DNA of 64,000 nt from Solwaraspora sp. WMMD1047 (GTDB taxonomy: Bacteria > Actinomycetota > Actinomycetes > Mycobacteriales > Micromonosporaceae), in NCBI RefSeq assembly GCF_029626155.1, contig NZ_JARUBL010000001.1:3390501-3454500 (forward strand), written 5' to 3'. The notes below the pieces were generated by a model. The model saw only the letters and a program-made list of their open reading frames with translations, did not search any database and had not been told where the DNA came from. Numbering within the stretch: position 1 is the first letter of the stretch; every line of letters begins with the position of its first letter. The translations under genes and the position numbers were made by a program. Below, one piece after another: positions 35,108 to 44,769 of this stretch.

Positions 35108-36040
35108 ATGATCAGGCTGTCCTCCCGGCCCCGTGCGCAGCGGGCGGCGCCGGACGCCGGACCGGAGACCATGATCGTCTGTGAGAGTCTGGTGCGGATC
35201 TACCAGACCGGGTCGGTCGAGGTGCAGGCACTACAGGGCCTCGACCTGGTGGTGGAGCGCGGCGAGATGGTCGCCGTCGTCGGGGCGTCCGGCTCCGGCA
35301 AGTCGACGCTGCTCGCCATCCTCGCCGGCATCGACGCCCCCACCGCCGGTCGGGCCCACGTCGACCGGTGGAACCTGCTGACGATGAGCCGGGCCGACCG
35401 GGTGCACTACCGGCGGCGCACGGTCGGCTTCGTCCGGCAGCAGACGGCGAGCAACCTGGTGCCGTACCTGACCGCGGGCGAGATGGTCGACCTGCCAATG
35501 ACAGCGGCCCGGGTGCCGGTCCGTACCCGCCGCGCCCGGGTCGGCGAGCTGCTGGCCGCCCTCGGGGTCGCCGACTGCGCCGATCGGCGACCCGCGGCGC
35601 TCTCCGGCGGCGAGCAGATGCGGGTCGCCATCGCCGTCGCGCTCGCCAACGAGCCGCGGGTCCTGCTCGCCGACGAACCGACCGGCGAGCTGGACGCCGC
35701 GACCTCGGCCGAGGTGCTGGCCGCGCTGCGGACGGTCAACCAGCAGTTCGGGGTCACCATCGTGATCGTCACTCACGACCCGGAGGTCAGCGGCCAGGTG
35801 GAACGGACCGTCGCGATCCGCGACGGGCGCACCAGCAGCGAGGTGCTGCGCCACACCGCCACCGCGGCCGACGGCGGCACCCACCTGGTCGCCCAGGAGT
35901 ACGCCGTGATGGATCGCGCGGGCCGGGTCCAGGTGCCGCGGGACTACCGGGAGGCGCTGGCGCTGACCAGGCGGGTCCGGCTGACGCTGGCGGCCGACCG
36001 GGTGGAGATCCGCCCCGACGTCGCGGGCGACGGCGGGTGA
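35108..36040 (+). CDS. ABC exporter ATPase 1 (MacB/LolD type)
   Basis: A 310-residue ATPase. Walker A GASGSGKST is near 60-68, the signature LSGGEQMR near 165-172, Walker B LLADEPTGELD near 186-196. It carries about 60 extra C-terminal residues after the switch His region. With a second ATPase and two FtsX-like permeases it forms an exporter or mechanotransmission ABC system. GGAG lies 8 bp before the ATG at 35108; the stop overlaps the next GTG. Confidence 0.87.
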   Translation: MIRLSSRPRAQRAAPDAGPETMIVCESLVRIYQTGSVEVQALQGLDLVVERGEMVAVVGASGSGKSTLLAILAGIDAPTAGRAHVDRWNLLTMSRADRVHYRRRTVGFVRQQTASNLVPYLTAGEMVDLPMTAARVPVRTRRARVGELLAALGVADCADRRPAALSGGEQMRVAIAVALANEPRVLLADEPTGELDAATSAEVLAALRTVNQQFGVTIVIVTHDPEVSGQVERTVAIRDGRTSSEVLRHTATAADGGTHLVAQEYAVMDRAGRVQVPRDYREALALTRRVRLTLAADRVEIRPDVAGDGG

Positions 36041-36729
36041 GTGGCGTCCCGGTGGCGGAACCACTGTTGACCGTGCGCGGCGTCCACCGGCGCTTCGGCT
36101 CCGGACCGACCGCCGTGCAGGCGCTGCGGGACGTGTCGTTCGACGTCGCGCCCGCGACGATGGTCGCCCTCGTGGGGCGCTCGGGCTCCGGCAAGACGAC
36201 CCTGCTCAACGTCGTCGGCGGCCTGGACCGACCCGATGCCGGCACGATCGTCGTCGACGGCACCGAGGTCACCGCCCTGGACGACGACGGACTCTCGCTG
36301 CTGCGGCGCCGGACGGTCGCCTACGTCTTCCAGACCTTCGGACTGATCCCGGTGATGTCGGCGGCCGAGAACATCGGCGTTCCGCTGCGGATGGCGCGTA
36401 CCCCGGCGCCGGAGCGCGAGCGTCGCGTCGCCCTCCTGCTGGAGCTGGTCGGACTGGCCGACCACGGCGAGCAGCGTCCGGATGAGCTCTCCGGCGGCCA
36501 GCAGCAGCGGGTGGCGATCGCCCGGGCGCTGGCCGCCTCGCCCCGGCTGCTGATCGCCGACGAGCCGACCGGGCAGCTCGACGCGGAGACCGGCCGGTCG
36601 GTGCTGGCCCTGCTGCGCGGGGTCGTCGAATCGGAGGGGGTCACCGCCCTGGTGGCCACCCACGACCCGGTGATGATGGCCCTGGCCGACCGGGTGCTGC
36701 CGATCCACGACGGACAGGTCGACCCGTGA
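36037..36729 (+). CDS. ABC exporter ATPase 2 (MacB/LolD type)
   Basis: A 230-residue ATPase of standard LolD length: Walker A GRSGSGKTT near 47-55, Q-loop in YVFQTFGLIPVMSA, signature LSGGQQQRVAIARALA, Walker B LLIADEPTGQLD. The start GTG overlaps the first ATPase stop by 4 bp. Two distinct ATPases suggest asymmetric pairing with the two different permeases that follow. Confidence 0.88.
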   Translation: MSGVPVAEPLLTVRGVHRRFGSGPTAVQALRDVSFDVAPATMVALVGRSGSGKTTLLNVVGGLDRPDAGTIVVDGTEVTALDDDGLSLLRRRTVAYVFQTFGLIPVMSAAENIGVPLRMARTPAPERERRVALLLELVGLADHGEQRPDELSGGQQQRVAIARALAASPRLLIADEPTGQLDAETGRSVLALLRGVVESEGVTALVATHDPVMMALADRVLPIHDGQVDP

Positions 36730-36748
36730 GGGTCGGTCGGGCACGCCC

Positions 36749-39700
36749 GTGCTGAGACTGCTCGCCCGCCGAGCCCGCGCACAGTGGCCGCTGCTGGCCG
36801 GGCTGCTGGCGGTGGTGACGATCGGTGTCACCTCGCTCGGCGTCTGCGCCCTGCTGGTGACCCGCACGGCCGACCGCGCACTGGAGGTCGTCGCGGCGAC
36901 CACCGCTGCCGAGGAGGTGGAGTCCACCGCCTACACCGTCCAGGTTCCCGGCGCCGCGGGCCGGTCCGTCACGGCGGACACCCGTGCCCTGCTCACCGCG
37001 GCCCTGGCCCCGTTCCCGACGACCACGAACGCGCGGGCCTCATCCGTCTCGCGGGAACTGCCGTCGGCGACGGCGGCGGACGGCACGGCGGCGCAGACCT
37101 ACCTCTCCGCGGTGCAGGACCTGCCCTCCCGCGCCGCGTTGACCGCCGGCCGGTGGCCGGGCTCCGCCCCCGACCCGTCGGCCGGGCCGGAGGCCGTGGT
37201 CCTGGAGAACACCGCGCGGCTGCTCGGGCTGGCCCCCGGCAGCCGGGTCCGCATCGGCGCGGAACTCGCCATCGACCCGGCGCCCGCCCTCGACGTCACC
37301 GTCGTCGGTGTGGTGCGCCCGCTCGCCGGCCGGGGCTGGGAGCGCGACCCGCTGCGCGGCACCGGTTACGACCTGGCCTACCAGGACGGCCGGACCGTCC
37401 AGCCGGTGCACGCCTACGGGCCGTTCCTGCTCGACCTCGACACCCTCTTCGACAGCGGTTCCCTGCTGGCCCGGCTGGAGGTCACCGCCCGACCCGACCT
37501 GTCCGGGGCCACCCGCGGCGAGCTGCGGACCGTCACCGGGAACCTCGCCGATGCCGACCGGCGGCTGGAGCGCGTACTCGGTGACCGGGTCCAGATCCTC
37601 AACCTGCAGTCCGGCCTGCCGCCGACCATGCGCAAGGCGCGCCAGCAGCAACAGGTGACCGCCGCCGCGGTGCTCGCCGTCGCGGTGATCTGCTGCGTGC
37701 TGGCCGCGACCACCCTCACCCTGGCCGGTCGCCTCACCGCCGGCGTCCGGACCGACGAGACCACCCTGGTCTCCGCGCTCGGGGTCAGCCGCGGTCAGTT
37801 CGCCGCCGCCGCCACGGTGGAGGGCGGCGTGCTCGCGCTCGTCGCGGCCGCGCTCGCGGTGCCCGCCTCGTCCGCCCTGCACGCCGGCCTCACCCAGCTG
37901 TCGCCACTGGCCGACGCCGGACTCGCCGCCGGCCCGGCCGTCAACCTCGCGCAGCTGCTCACCGTCGCCGGGACCGCGCTGACCCTCACCACGGTCCTCG
38001 TCGTCTCGGGGATCCGCCGCGTCGCCGCGCCCGGTGACCGGCACCAGACCCGGGAACTGCTCGCCCGCTCCGGCGCGGACCTGCTGCTGGTGGCGTTCGC
38101 CGTGATCGGTTGGTGGCAGCTGCACGGCCGGCCCGACGGCATCCGGACCGACGCGGTCCGGGTGATCGCACCCGCGCTCATTCTCACCGCCGGCGTGGCG
38201 CTGGCCCTGCGGGTGGTCCCGCCCGCGCTGCGCCGCCTCGACCGGCTGGCCCGCCGGTCCCGCGGGCTGGCGTTCACCGTGGCGGTCTTCGAGGCGGCCC
38301 GGCGGCCGCACGCGATGGCGGCGGGCCTGCTGATCGGGTTGGCGTGCGCCGCCGCCACGTTCGGCGTCGGGCTCAACGCCACCTGGGACCGCGCGCAGCG
38401 CGACCAGGCCGACCTGTCGGTCGGCACCGACCTCGTGGTCGCCGTCACCGGGACACCGGACGCCGGCGACGGGGCCGCGATCGCCGCGGCGACCGGGGGC
38501 ACGGTGCGCCCCGCCGCCGACCGCGGCGTCGCGGTCGGCCAGTGGGTGGGCAGCGGGGGAGAACCGCCCCGGCTGGTCGCCACGGACAGCACCCGCGCCG
38601 CTGAGCTGCTGCGCGGCCGCCTCGACGACGACGGCGGCAGCTGGGCGGAGCTGGGGCCTGGACTCGCGCCGGCGACCCCGGTCGCCGGCATCGTCGTGCC
38701 GGCCGGCGCGGTGCCCACGATCGCCGGGACGTCGACGAGCGCGTCGCCGACGGTGGTGACCCCCCGCCTGCTGTGGCAGGACGGCACCGGGATGCGTACC
38801 GCCTGCACGGGCGAGGCGGTTCCCCTGGACGGTGCCACCCGGCCGCTCACGAACTGTGCCCCCGACGACGAGCTGCGCCTGGTCGCCGTCTCGCTGGCCG
38901 CCACCCCCGCCGCGGACGGCACCAGCACCGACATCGCGGTCACGCTGGCCGTGCCGGACTCCCGGCCCGAGGCGGGGTGGGCGGCGACCTCCGCCCCGCC
39001 CAACCCGGGCCAGCTTTCCGGGGCGGCGGTCACGGTCACCGGCACCGCCCGGGGCGCCGAGCTGCGGATGACGGCCCGGGTGCAGCTGACCAGCCCGGAG
39101 ATCGCCGCCCGGACCCTGGTGGCCACGGCCTTCCCCGATCCGGGTCCGGTACCCGTCGCCGTCTCCGACCGGTTCGCCGACGAACTCGACGCCGGGCCGG
39201 GCACCCCGCTCAGCCTCTCGGTCGGCACCATCGCGGTCCCGGTCACCGTCGTGGAGGTGCTGCCCGCCATCCCCGCCGCCCCCGGTGCCGCCGCGATCCT
39301 CGCCGACTGGGACGCCCTCTCCCGGGCCCTGGTCCTCAACGGGAACCTGGAGCCGGTGGTGGACGCCTGGTGGGTCGGGGAACCGGCCCGCGCCGACGCG
39401 GCGGCCCGGGCGGCCGACCTGCACCTCGGCCCGGTCACCACCCGGGCGGGCGAGGCCGCCCGACTGGTCGGCAGCCCGCCGCGCGCGGGCCTGCCGGCCG
39501 CGTTGCGGCTGCTCGTTCCCGCCGCGGCGGCGTTGCTCCTGGCCGGGGTGATCCTGCACGTCTCGTTCGACCTGCGGGTCCGCGCCGTCGAGGTGGCGCG
39601 GCTGCGGGCGTTGGGCATGTTCCGGCGCGAGATCCAGGCCGTGCTGCTCGGCCAGCACGCCGGAGTGGTGCTCTCCCTGCTGGCCGCCGGCGTGGTGGTC

Positions 39701-39910
39701 GGCGCGCTCGCCACCCGGGTCGTGGCTCCCCTGATGATCCGCTCCGACCTCGGCGGGACGCCGGTCCCCGCCGTCGCGCCGACCTGGCCGTGGGTCGCCG
39801 AGACCGTCCTGGTCGCCCTCCTACTGCTGGGGTGCGCGGTCGCGGCGACCGCCGTGGTGCTCGCCCAGGCCCGCCGCGCCGACGCCGCCCAACTGCGGGT
39901 GGCGTCGTGA
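36749..39910 (+). CDS. Large FtsX-like ABC permease 1
   Basis: A 1053-residue membrane protein with an N-terminal helix (about 10-35), a long extracytoplasmic domain, a cluster of helices in the middle (about 300-430, then 440-560), a second long extracytoplasmic domain and three C-terminal helices (about 910-1040), the duplicated FtsX/MacB layout. LRALGMFRREIQAVLLGQHAG near 952-972 is the cytoplasmic coupling loop. The cargo is unknown. It starts on GTG at 36749, 19 bp after the ATPase. Confidence 0.8.
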   Translation: MLRLLARRARAQWPLLAGLLAVVTIGVTSLGVCALLVTRTADRALEVVAATTAAEEVESTAYTVQVPGAAGRSVTADTRALLTAALAPFPTTTNARASSVSRELPSATAADGTAAQTYLSAVQDLPSRAALTAGRWPGSAPDPSAGPEAVVLENTARLLGLAPGSRVRIGAELAIDPAPALDVTVVGVVRPLAGRGWERDPLRGTGYDLAYQDGRTVQPVHAYGPFLLDLDTLFDSGSLLARLEVTARPDLSGATRGELRTVTGNLADADRRLERVLGDRVQILNLQSGLPPTMRKARQQQQVTAAAVLAVAVICCVLAATTLTLAGRLTAGVRTDETTLVSALGVSRGQFAAAATVEGGVLALVAAALAVPASSALHAGLTQLSPLADAGLAAGPAVNLAQLLTVAGTALTLTTVLVVSGIRRVAAPGDRHQTRELLARSGADLLLVAFAVIGWWQLHGRPDGIRTDAVRVIAPALILTAGVALALRVVPPALRRLDRLARRSRGLAFTVAVFEAARRPHAMAAGLLIGLACAAATFGVGLNATWDRAQRDQADLSVGTDLVVAVTGTPDAGDGAAIAAATGGTVRPAADRGVAVGQWVGSGGEPPRLVATDSTRAAELLRGRLDDDGGSWAELGPGLAPATPVAGIVVPAGAVPTIAGTSTSASPTVVTPRLLWQDGTGMRTACTGEAVPLDGATRPLTNCAPDDELRLVAVSLAATPAADGTSTDIAVTLAVPDSRPEAGWAATSAPPNPGQLSGAAVTVTGTARGAELRMTARVQLTSPEIAARTLVATAFPDPGPVPVAVSDRFADELDAGPGTPLSLSVGTIAVPVTVVEVLPAIPAAPGAAAILADWDALSRALVLNGNLEPVVDAWWVGEPARADAAARAADLHLGPVTTRAGEAARLVGSPPRAGLPAALRLLVPAAAALLLAGVILHVSFDLRVRAVEVARLRALGMFRREIQAVLLGQHAGVVLSLLAAGVVVGALATRVVAPLMIRSDLGGTPVPAVAPTWPWVAETVLVALLLLGCAVAATAVVLAQARRADAAQLRVAS

Positions 39911-42657
39911 CCGTCCACTGGCCCAGCGTGCGGGGCCGGGCCCGCGCCGACGCGGGCTCGCTGTTGCTGGTCGCGGTCGTCGTCGCGGTGGTCACCCTGC
40001 TGGCCGGTACGGCGCCGCCGCTGCTTCGGGCCGTGGCCGACGAGGCGGTCCGCGCCGCCGTCCGGGACGCCGCCGGCGAAGCCGACGTGCTGGCCCACGC
40101 CAACTGGCTGCACGACTACGGGTACGGCGGCCGGGTCCGCGACCCCCGCCTCGCCGACGACGTCGACGACCTGCGGGTCCGGGCCACCGAGGTCCTCGAT
40201 CCGCGGCTGCGCGACGTGCTGCGCCCGCCCGCCGCCGTGGTCACCAGCCCCGCGCTCAACGTCACCGACGGCAGCCTGCTGCGCACCTTCCGACTGACCT
40301 ACCTCGCCGACGAGGACGGCCCGCACAGCGCCGCCGCGGTGTCCTGGCTGGCGGGAGCCGCGCCGGCGGCCTCGGTGCCGCCCGCGGACAGCGGCGTCAC
40401 CGTCCCCAACAGCGGCCCGCCCTGGCCGGTCCAGGTCGGTCTCGCGGAGGCGACCGCAACCGCGCTCGGACTTCGCCCGGGGGATCGGATTCCCCTCGCC
40501 GACCAGCAGCGCAACATCAAGAACGTACAGATCAGTGGGATCTTCCGGCCGGTGGACGAGACCGACCCCGACTGGCGGCTGGCACCCGAGCTACTGGGAC
40601 CGGTGACCGGCGGGCGGGGCGTGACCAGCACCCGGCTCGGCGGGCTGCTGTCGCCCGAATCGCTGCCCGACGCCCGGCTGGCATTCGACCCCGACGAACT
40701 CGTCCGTACCATCAGGTTCTCGCCCGAACCGGCCGCGTTGGGCGCGGACAGCGCCGAGTCGATCACGGCGACGTTGATCTCGATCAAGGCGAACTCGGGT
40801 TCCTCGGCCGTCCGCGACGCCACGCTGCGGTGGGAATCGCAGCTCGACTCGCTGCTGCGGGACGTCCAGGTCCGTGTCAACGCGGCCGCCGCGCAGGCGT
40901 CGGTGCTGCTCATCGGCGTGCTGCTCGGTGCGGTCCTGATCCTGATCCTCGCCGCCGACATGCTGGTCCGGCGCCGGAGCCGCGCGCTGACCGCGGTGCG
41001 TCAACGCGGGGTGGGGCTGCCCGGGTTGGGCGCGGAACTCCTGATCGAATCCGCCACGGTCGCCGTGGCCGCCGCCGGAGTCGCGCTCGTCGCGGCCCGG
41101 ATGATCACCCCGGGGGTCTCCTGGTGGTGGGCGATCCCGGTGATCGTCGCCGCGGCGCTGGCCGGTCCGGCGTTCGGCTCGTTGGTCGCGGCCCGCGGCA
41201 CCCGGGACCGCCGCGCACCGGCCAACCCGGGCGCGCGTCGCTGGCTACGCCGGACCGCGCGCCTGCGCGCCGGCACCGCGCAGGCGGCGCTGCTGCTGGT
41301 GGCGGCCGCCGCGCTTGTCGCGCTGCACCAGCGCGGGATCCTGCAGACCGTTCCCGGCGGCGCCCTGGGCGCCTGGTCGCGCCCGGACAGCGGTGCCGTC
41401 CTGCCGTCGAGTGCCCCGGCGCTCGGCGTGCTCGCCGCCACGTTCGTCCTGCTCTGGCCGCTGCCATGGGCGCTGCGCGCCGCGTTGCGGCAGGGCCTGC
41501 GGTCCCGGCACCCGCTGGTCGCGTTCGGCGCCGCCCGCGCGGCCGCCACCGCCGCCCGTACGCTGCCGCTGCTGGCCATGGTCACCTGCGCCGGCCTGGC
41601 GTCGTTCGCGTTCACGGTCGACGCCACCACGAGGCAGGGGCTGACCGACGGAGCCTGGCGGACCGTCGGCGCGGACGTCCGGCTCGACGTCGACCCCGCC
41701 GCGGAGATGGACGTGCCGGCGCTCGCCGGACGCATCGCGGCCTCGGCGGGAGTCGAGCAGGCCGTCGCCGCCCAGATCGTCGATGGTGTCCGCATCACCA
41801 CCGAGTCGGCGACCGTCACCGGACGGCTGGTGGTCGTCGAGACCGGGGAGTTCGAACGGATGCTGGCCGCCACCGCGCTGCCGGACGCCCCCGAGCTGGC
41901 CCGGCTCCGGACGCCCACCGAGGGCGCCGTCCCGGCGCTGGTGCACTCCGGTGACGGCAGCCTGCGGCCCGGCATGCGACTGGGCCTGTCCGGCCAGGAC
42001 CGGCCGGACATCGAACTCGTCGCGGTGGGCGCGGCCCCCACCGTCGGCGAGGCCGACGACGTCGTCATCGTGGACTCCGCGGTCCTGGCCGCCGCCGGGG
42101 TCCCGGCCGACCCGAACACCATCTGGGTACGCGGTCCCGCGACGGCGGCGGCCGTCGCCGCGCACGCCGCCGGAGCGGACGCCGTGCTGCGCGCCGAGGT
42201 CCTGCGCGAACGCCGCACCGCCCCGCTGACCGCCGGGCTGCTGCTGCTGGCCCGCGCCTCGGCGCTCACCCTGGCGGCGTTGGGTCTGCTCGGGCTGGCG
42301 CTCGGCGTCGCGACCAGCGCACCCCAGCGCTGGCTCACCCTGAGCCGGCTGCGGACCATCGGCCTGCGCGCGGGGGAGGCGCGCCGGGTCACCGCGGTGG
42401 AGCTGGTCCCGCCGGTGCTGCTCGCCGCGGTCGGCGGGCCGCTGCTCGGGGTGGCCGTCGGCCACCTGACCGTCGGTCCGTTGGCGCTGCGGCTGCTCGC
42501 CGCGTCGGACCGGGATCCGGCGGTGACGGTCGCCTGGTGGGCGGTCGGGCTGCTCGGCGTCGCGTTCGTGGCGGCAGCCGCCGCCGCGGTGCCGATCGAG
42601 TCGGCGCTGCGGCGACGGCTGCGGCTCAGCGAGATCCTGCGCGCGGGCGACGGTTGA
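39907..42657 (+). CDS. Large FtsX-like ABC permease 2
   Basis: A 916-residue FtsX-family permease with the same duplicated layout: helix at about 17-35, extracytoplasmic region to about 325, helices at about 328-415, 455-475 and 495-515, a second extracytoplasmic domain, and C-terminal helices (about 775-905). LTLSRLRTIGLRAGEARRVTAVEL is the C-terminal coupling loop. GTG start overlaps permease 1 by 4 bp. It ends 6 bp from the convergent glycosidase gene. Confidence 0.8.
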   Translation: MTVHWPSVRGRARADAGSLLLVAVVVAVVTLLAGTAPPLLRAVADEAVRAAVRDAAGEADVLAHANWLHDYGYGGRVRDPRLADDVDDLRVRATEVLDPRLRDVLRPPAAVVTSPALNVTDGSLLRTFRLTYLADEDGPHSAAAVSWLAGAAPAASVPPADSGVTVPNSGPPWPVQVGLAEATATALGLRPGDRIPLADQQRNIKNVQISGIFRPVDETDPDWRLAPELLGPVTGGRGVTSTRLGGLLSPESLPDARLAFDPDELVRTIRFSPEPAALGADSAESITATLISIKANSGSSAVRDATLRWESQLDSLLRDVQVRVNAAAAQASVLLIGVLLGAVLILILAADMLVRRRSRALTAVRQRGVGLPGLGAELLIESATVAVAAAGVALVAARMITPGVSWWWAIPVIVAAALAGPAFGSLVAARGTRDRRAPANPGARRWLRRTARLRAGTAQAALLLVAAAALVALHQRGILQTVPGGALGAWSRPDSGAVLPSSAPALGVLAATFVLLWPLPWALRAALRQGLRSRHPLVAFGAARAAATAARTLPLLAMVTCAGLASFAFTVDATTRQGLTDGAWRTVGADVRLDVDPAAEMDVPALAGRIAASAGVEQAVAAQIVDGVRITTESATVTGRLVVVETGEFERMLAATALPDAPELARLRTPTEGAVPALVHSGDGSLRPGMRLGLSGQDRPDIELVAVGAAPTVGEADDVVIVDSAVLAAAGVPADPNTIWVRGPATAAAVAAHAAGADAVLRAEVLRERRTAPLTAGLLLLARASALTLAALGLLGLALGVATSAPQRWLTLSRLRTIGLRAGEARRVTAVELVPPVLLAAVGGPLLGVAVGHLTVGPLALRLLAASDRDPAVTVAWWAVGLLGVAFVAAAAAAVPIESALRRRLRLSEILRAGDG

Positions 42658-42663
42658 CGCGGC

Positions 42664-44499
42664 TCACCGCCCCCAGATCCGCCACGTCTGGTTGAGCGGA
42701 CTGGCCTGGCCGGCGCCGTTGCAGGTCCATTGATGGACCGGCGCCCGGGCCGCCGTGGAGATGCCGCTCACGTCCACACACTTGCCACTGTGCCGGGCCA
42801 CCAGCTGGTAGTCGTGCGGGTCGTTGCCGCCGTAGGTCACCCGGCGGAGGCTGAACTGCTGGTTGGGCCCGTTGTGGCAGGTCCACTGGTGGACGGCCGC
42901 ACCGTCCGCGGTGGAGACGCCGCTGACGTCCAGACACTTGCCGCTCTGCTGGTTGACCACCGTGTAGGTGGCGGCCACGCCGGTCACCGGTTGGAAGGTC
43001 CACAGTTGCTGGTCGCCGCCGTCGCAGTGGTACTGCTGCGCGACGTTGCCGTCGGCGGTGCCGCGGCCGGGATTGTCCAGGCACTGCTGGGAGTGCTGGG
43101 CCACCGCCACCGACTGGAAGGTGCCGTCCGAGGGCGGCAGCAGGGTGACCGTGTAGGTGTCGGTCTGGTTGGCGTATGGCAGGACCACCGCGACGCGGTC
43201 GTCGGCCAGGATGGCCACGGTGTTGGCGACGGTGATCGGCGCCTGCACCGGGCCGCCGCCGTTGTGCGGGATGCGTTGGGTGAGGATTCGTACCTGGTTG
43301 TTCTGCACGATGCCGCTGGTGGTGTCGAGGCGTTGCAGGTCGACGGTGAGGTTTCCGGTGGTTCGGCCGCCGCCGACCAGGATCTTCGCCACGCCGGTCG
43401 CCTTGGTGGCGAACGCGTCGTACGACCGGCTGGCGGTCACCGACACCACCTGCCCGGTCTGGGAGCCGTAGTAGCGGTAGGCCCACCACTCGCCCTTCGG
43501 CTGGTGCTGGCCGGCCGGGTTGCGGACCAGCAGGTTACCCAGGTCGTTGTGGAGGTTGCCGCCGCCGGCCCAGTTCGCGCGGAGGCCGTCCGCCCGGGCC
43601 CGTTCCAGCCGGGCGATGTACCAGGCGCCGTCGGCCGGGTTCTGCTCGTCGGTCGCGCCGTACTCGTTGATCTGGTAAGGGCGGGGGTGGGGGATGCCGC
43701 GCTGGTCGAGGGTGGCGTTGGCGGCGGCGACGTTGGCCACCGGGTCGCCCGGCAGCGAGTGCCAGCTGACGATGTCCGGCACGGTGTCGGTCGAGCGGAC
43801 GAAGTCCAGATACTGGTTCCAGAAGGTGTGGTTTGTCGACGGCACGCAGGCACAGCTCGGCCCGACGATGAGCTGGTCCGGGAACGCCGCCCGGAGGCGC
43901 TGGTGGGTGCGGCGCCACAGTTCGAGGTACTGGGAGATCGGGCGGTTCCAGAACAGGGTGATGTTGGGCTCGTTCCAGATGTCCCACTGCACGGTCAGCC
44001 CGGCTGCCCGGACGTCGTTGATGAGCCGGGTCAGGAAGGTGTCGTAGTCCGTCCAGTTGCCGTTGTCGCCGGGGAATCGGGAGATCGCGGCGCCGTCGGC
44101 CCCCCACAGGTCGTGCGGCAGCAGGATGAACTCACCGCCGAGGGCGGCGGTCCGGCGGGCCTGGGCGAGGGTGGAGTTCCATCGCCGGTCGTAGTTTCCG
44201 CCGACCCAGCCGCTGCCGGGCAGCTGGGCGCCGCCGGCGCGCATGTACCGGAACCTGACGTCCCGGTAGAAGTGGTCGGCCGGACCGCTGCCGTTCTCGG
44301 TCATGCCGTAGATCCAGCCCGACGCGCGGTAGGTCGGGGTTCCGCTGGTGGTGGCGAAGTCGACGGTGAGCGACTCGTCCGCGGCCCGGGCCGGGGTGGC
44401 GGCGACGGTGCCGGCGGCGACGACGAGCAGGCCGGTGGCGAGGAGATGGGCGGTGAGCAGGCGGGACCGTCGGGTGCTGCGGCCGGACGGGGGGTTCAT
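42664..44499 (-). CDS. Secreted clan GH-A glycoside hydrolase with ricin-type CBM13
   Basis: A 611-residue secreted enzyme. A signal peptide (1-39) precedes a TIM-barrel with predicted acid/base Glu177 in WDIWNEPN and nucleophile Glu279 in QINEYGA, the clan GH-A arrangement; it looks most like GH39, though the family is not certain. A beta-sandwich-like region follows (about 350-470), then a ricin-B lectin domain (475-611) with repeated QxW-type motifs (DQQLWTF, NQQFSL, NQTWRIW). Probable target is a plant or microbial heteropolysaccharide. A CGAATCGATTCG operator sits 49 bp upstream of the start. Confidence 0.83.
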   Translation of the reverse strand: MNPPSGRSTRRSRLLTAHLLATGLLVVAAGTVAATPARAADESLTVDFATTSGTPTYRASGWIYGMTENGSGPADHFYRDVRFRYMRAGGAQLPGSGWVGGNYDRRWNSTLAQARRTAALGGEFILLPHDLWGADGAAISRFPGDNGNWTDYDTFLTRLINDVRAAGLTVQWDIWNEPNITLFWNRPISQYLELWRRTHQRLRAAFPDQLIVGPSCACVPSTNHTFWNQYLDFVRSTDTVPDIVSWHSLPGDPVANVAAANATLDQRGIPHPRPYQINEYGATDEQNPADGAWYIARLERARADGLRANWAGGGNLHNDLGNLLVRNPAGQHQPKGEWWAYRYYGSQTGQVVSVTASRSYDAFATKATGVAKILVGGGRTTGNLTVDLQRLDTTSGIVQNNQVRILTQRIPHNGGGPVQAPITVANTVAILADDRVAVVLPYANQTDTYTVTLLPPSDGTFQSVAVAQHSQQCLDNPGRGTADGNVAQQYHCDGGDQQLWTFQPVTGVAATYTVVNQQSGKCLDVSGVSTADGAAVHQWTCHNGPNQQFSLRRVTYGGNDPHDYQLVARHSGKCVDVSGISTAARAPVHQWTCNGAGQASPLNQTWRIWGR

Positions 44500-44547
44500 G
44501 GCGGCTCCTGGGTCGGGACGGGCGACGCGCTTCGGAGACTGCGCTTG

Positions 44548-44559
44548 CGAATCGATTCG
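44548..44559. promoter_or_regulatory. LacI-type operator 1
   Basis: Perfect 12-bp palindrome CGAATCGATTCG, upstream of the leftward GH-A gene. An identical copy is at 44701-44712. Confidence 0.75.
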
Positions 44560-44700
44560 AACGGATGCTAGGACCGGCCAGCGAACTGTGTCAATGGAAC
44601 GACTGGTGACCAGGCCGGCCCGAGAAAGGACTCGGCGCTCGACGGCCGCTCCCTTGACCGGTCGTCGCGGGTCGACCTATCGTCGTGCGAGCCGGTTGGC

Positions 44701-44712
44701 CGAATCGATTCG
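44701..44712. promoter_or_regulatory. LacI-type operator 2
   Basis: Perfect palindrome CGAATCGATTCG, 57 bp before the rightward GH63-like gene. Probably bound by the LacI regulator encoded at 46476-47498. Confidence 0.75.
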
Positions 44713-44769
44713 AGCGTTGTCGGCGGCATCCCACTGCGCCTGCGGACGAGAAAGAGGTGCCCGCCACCC

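Noticed and set aside
37040-39658. 872-codon open frame on the minus strand
   Set aside because: Antisense shadow of the FtsX-like permease; Arg/Gly/His-rich composition and no recognisable domain, as expected for the codon-position mirror in high-GC DNA.
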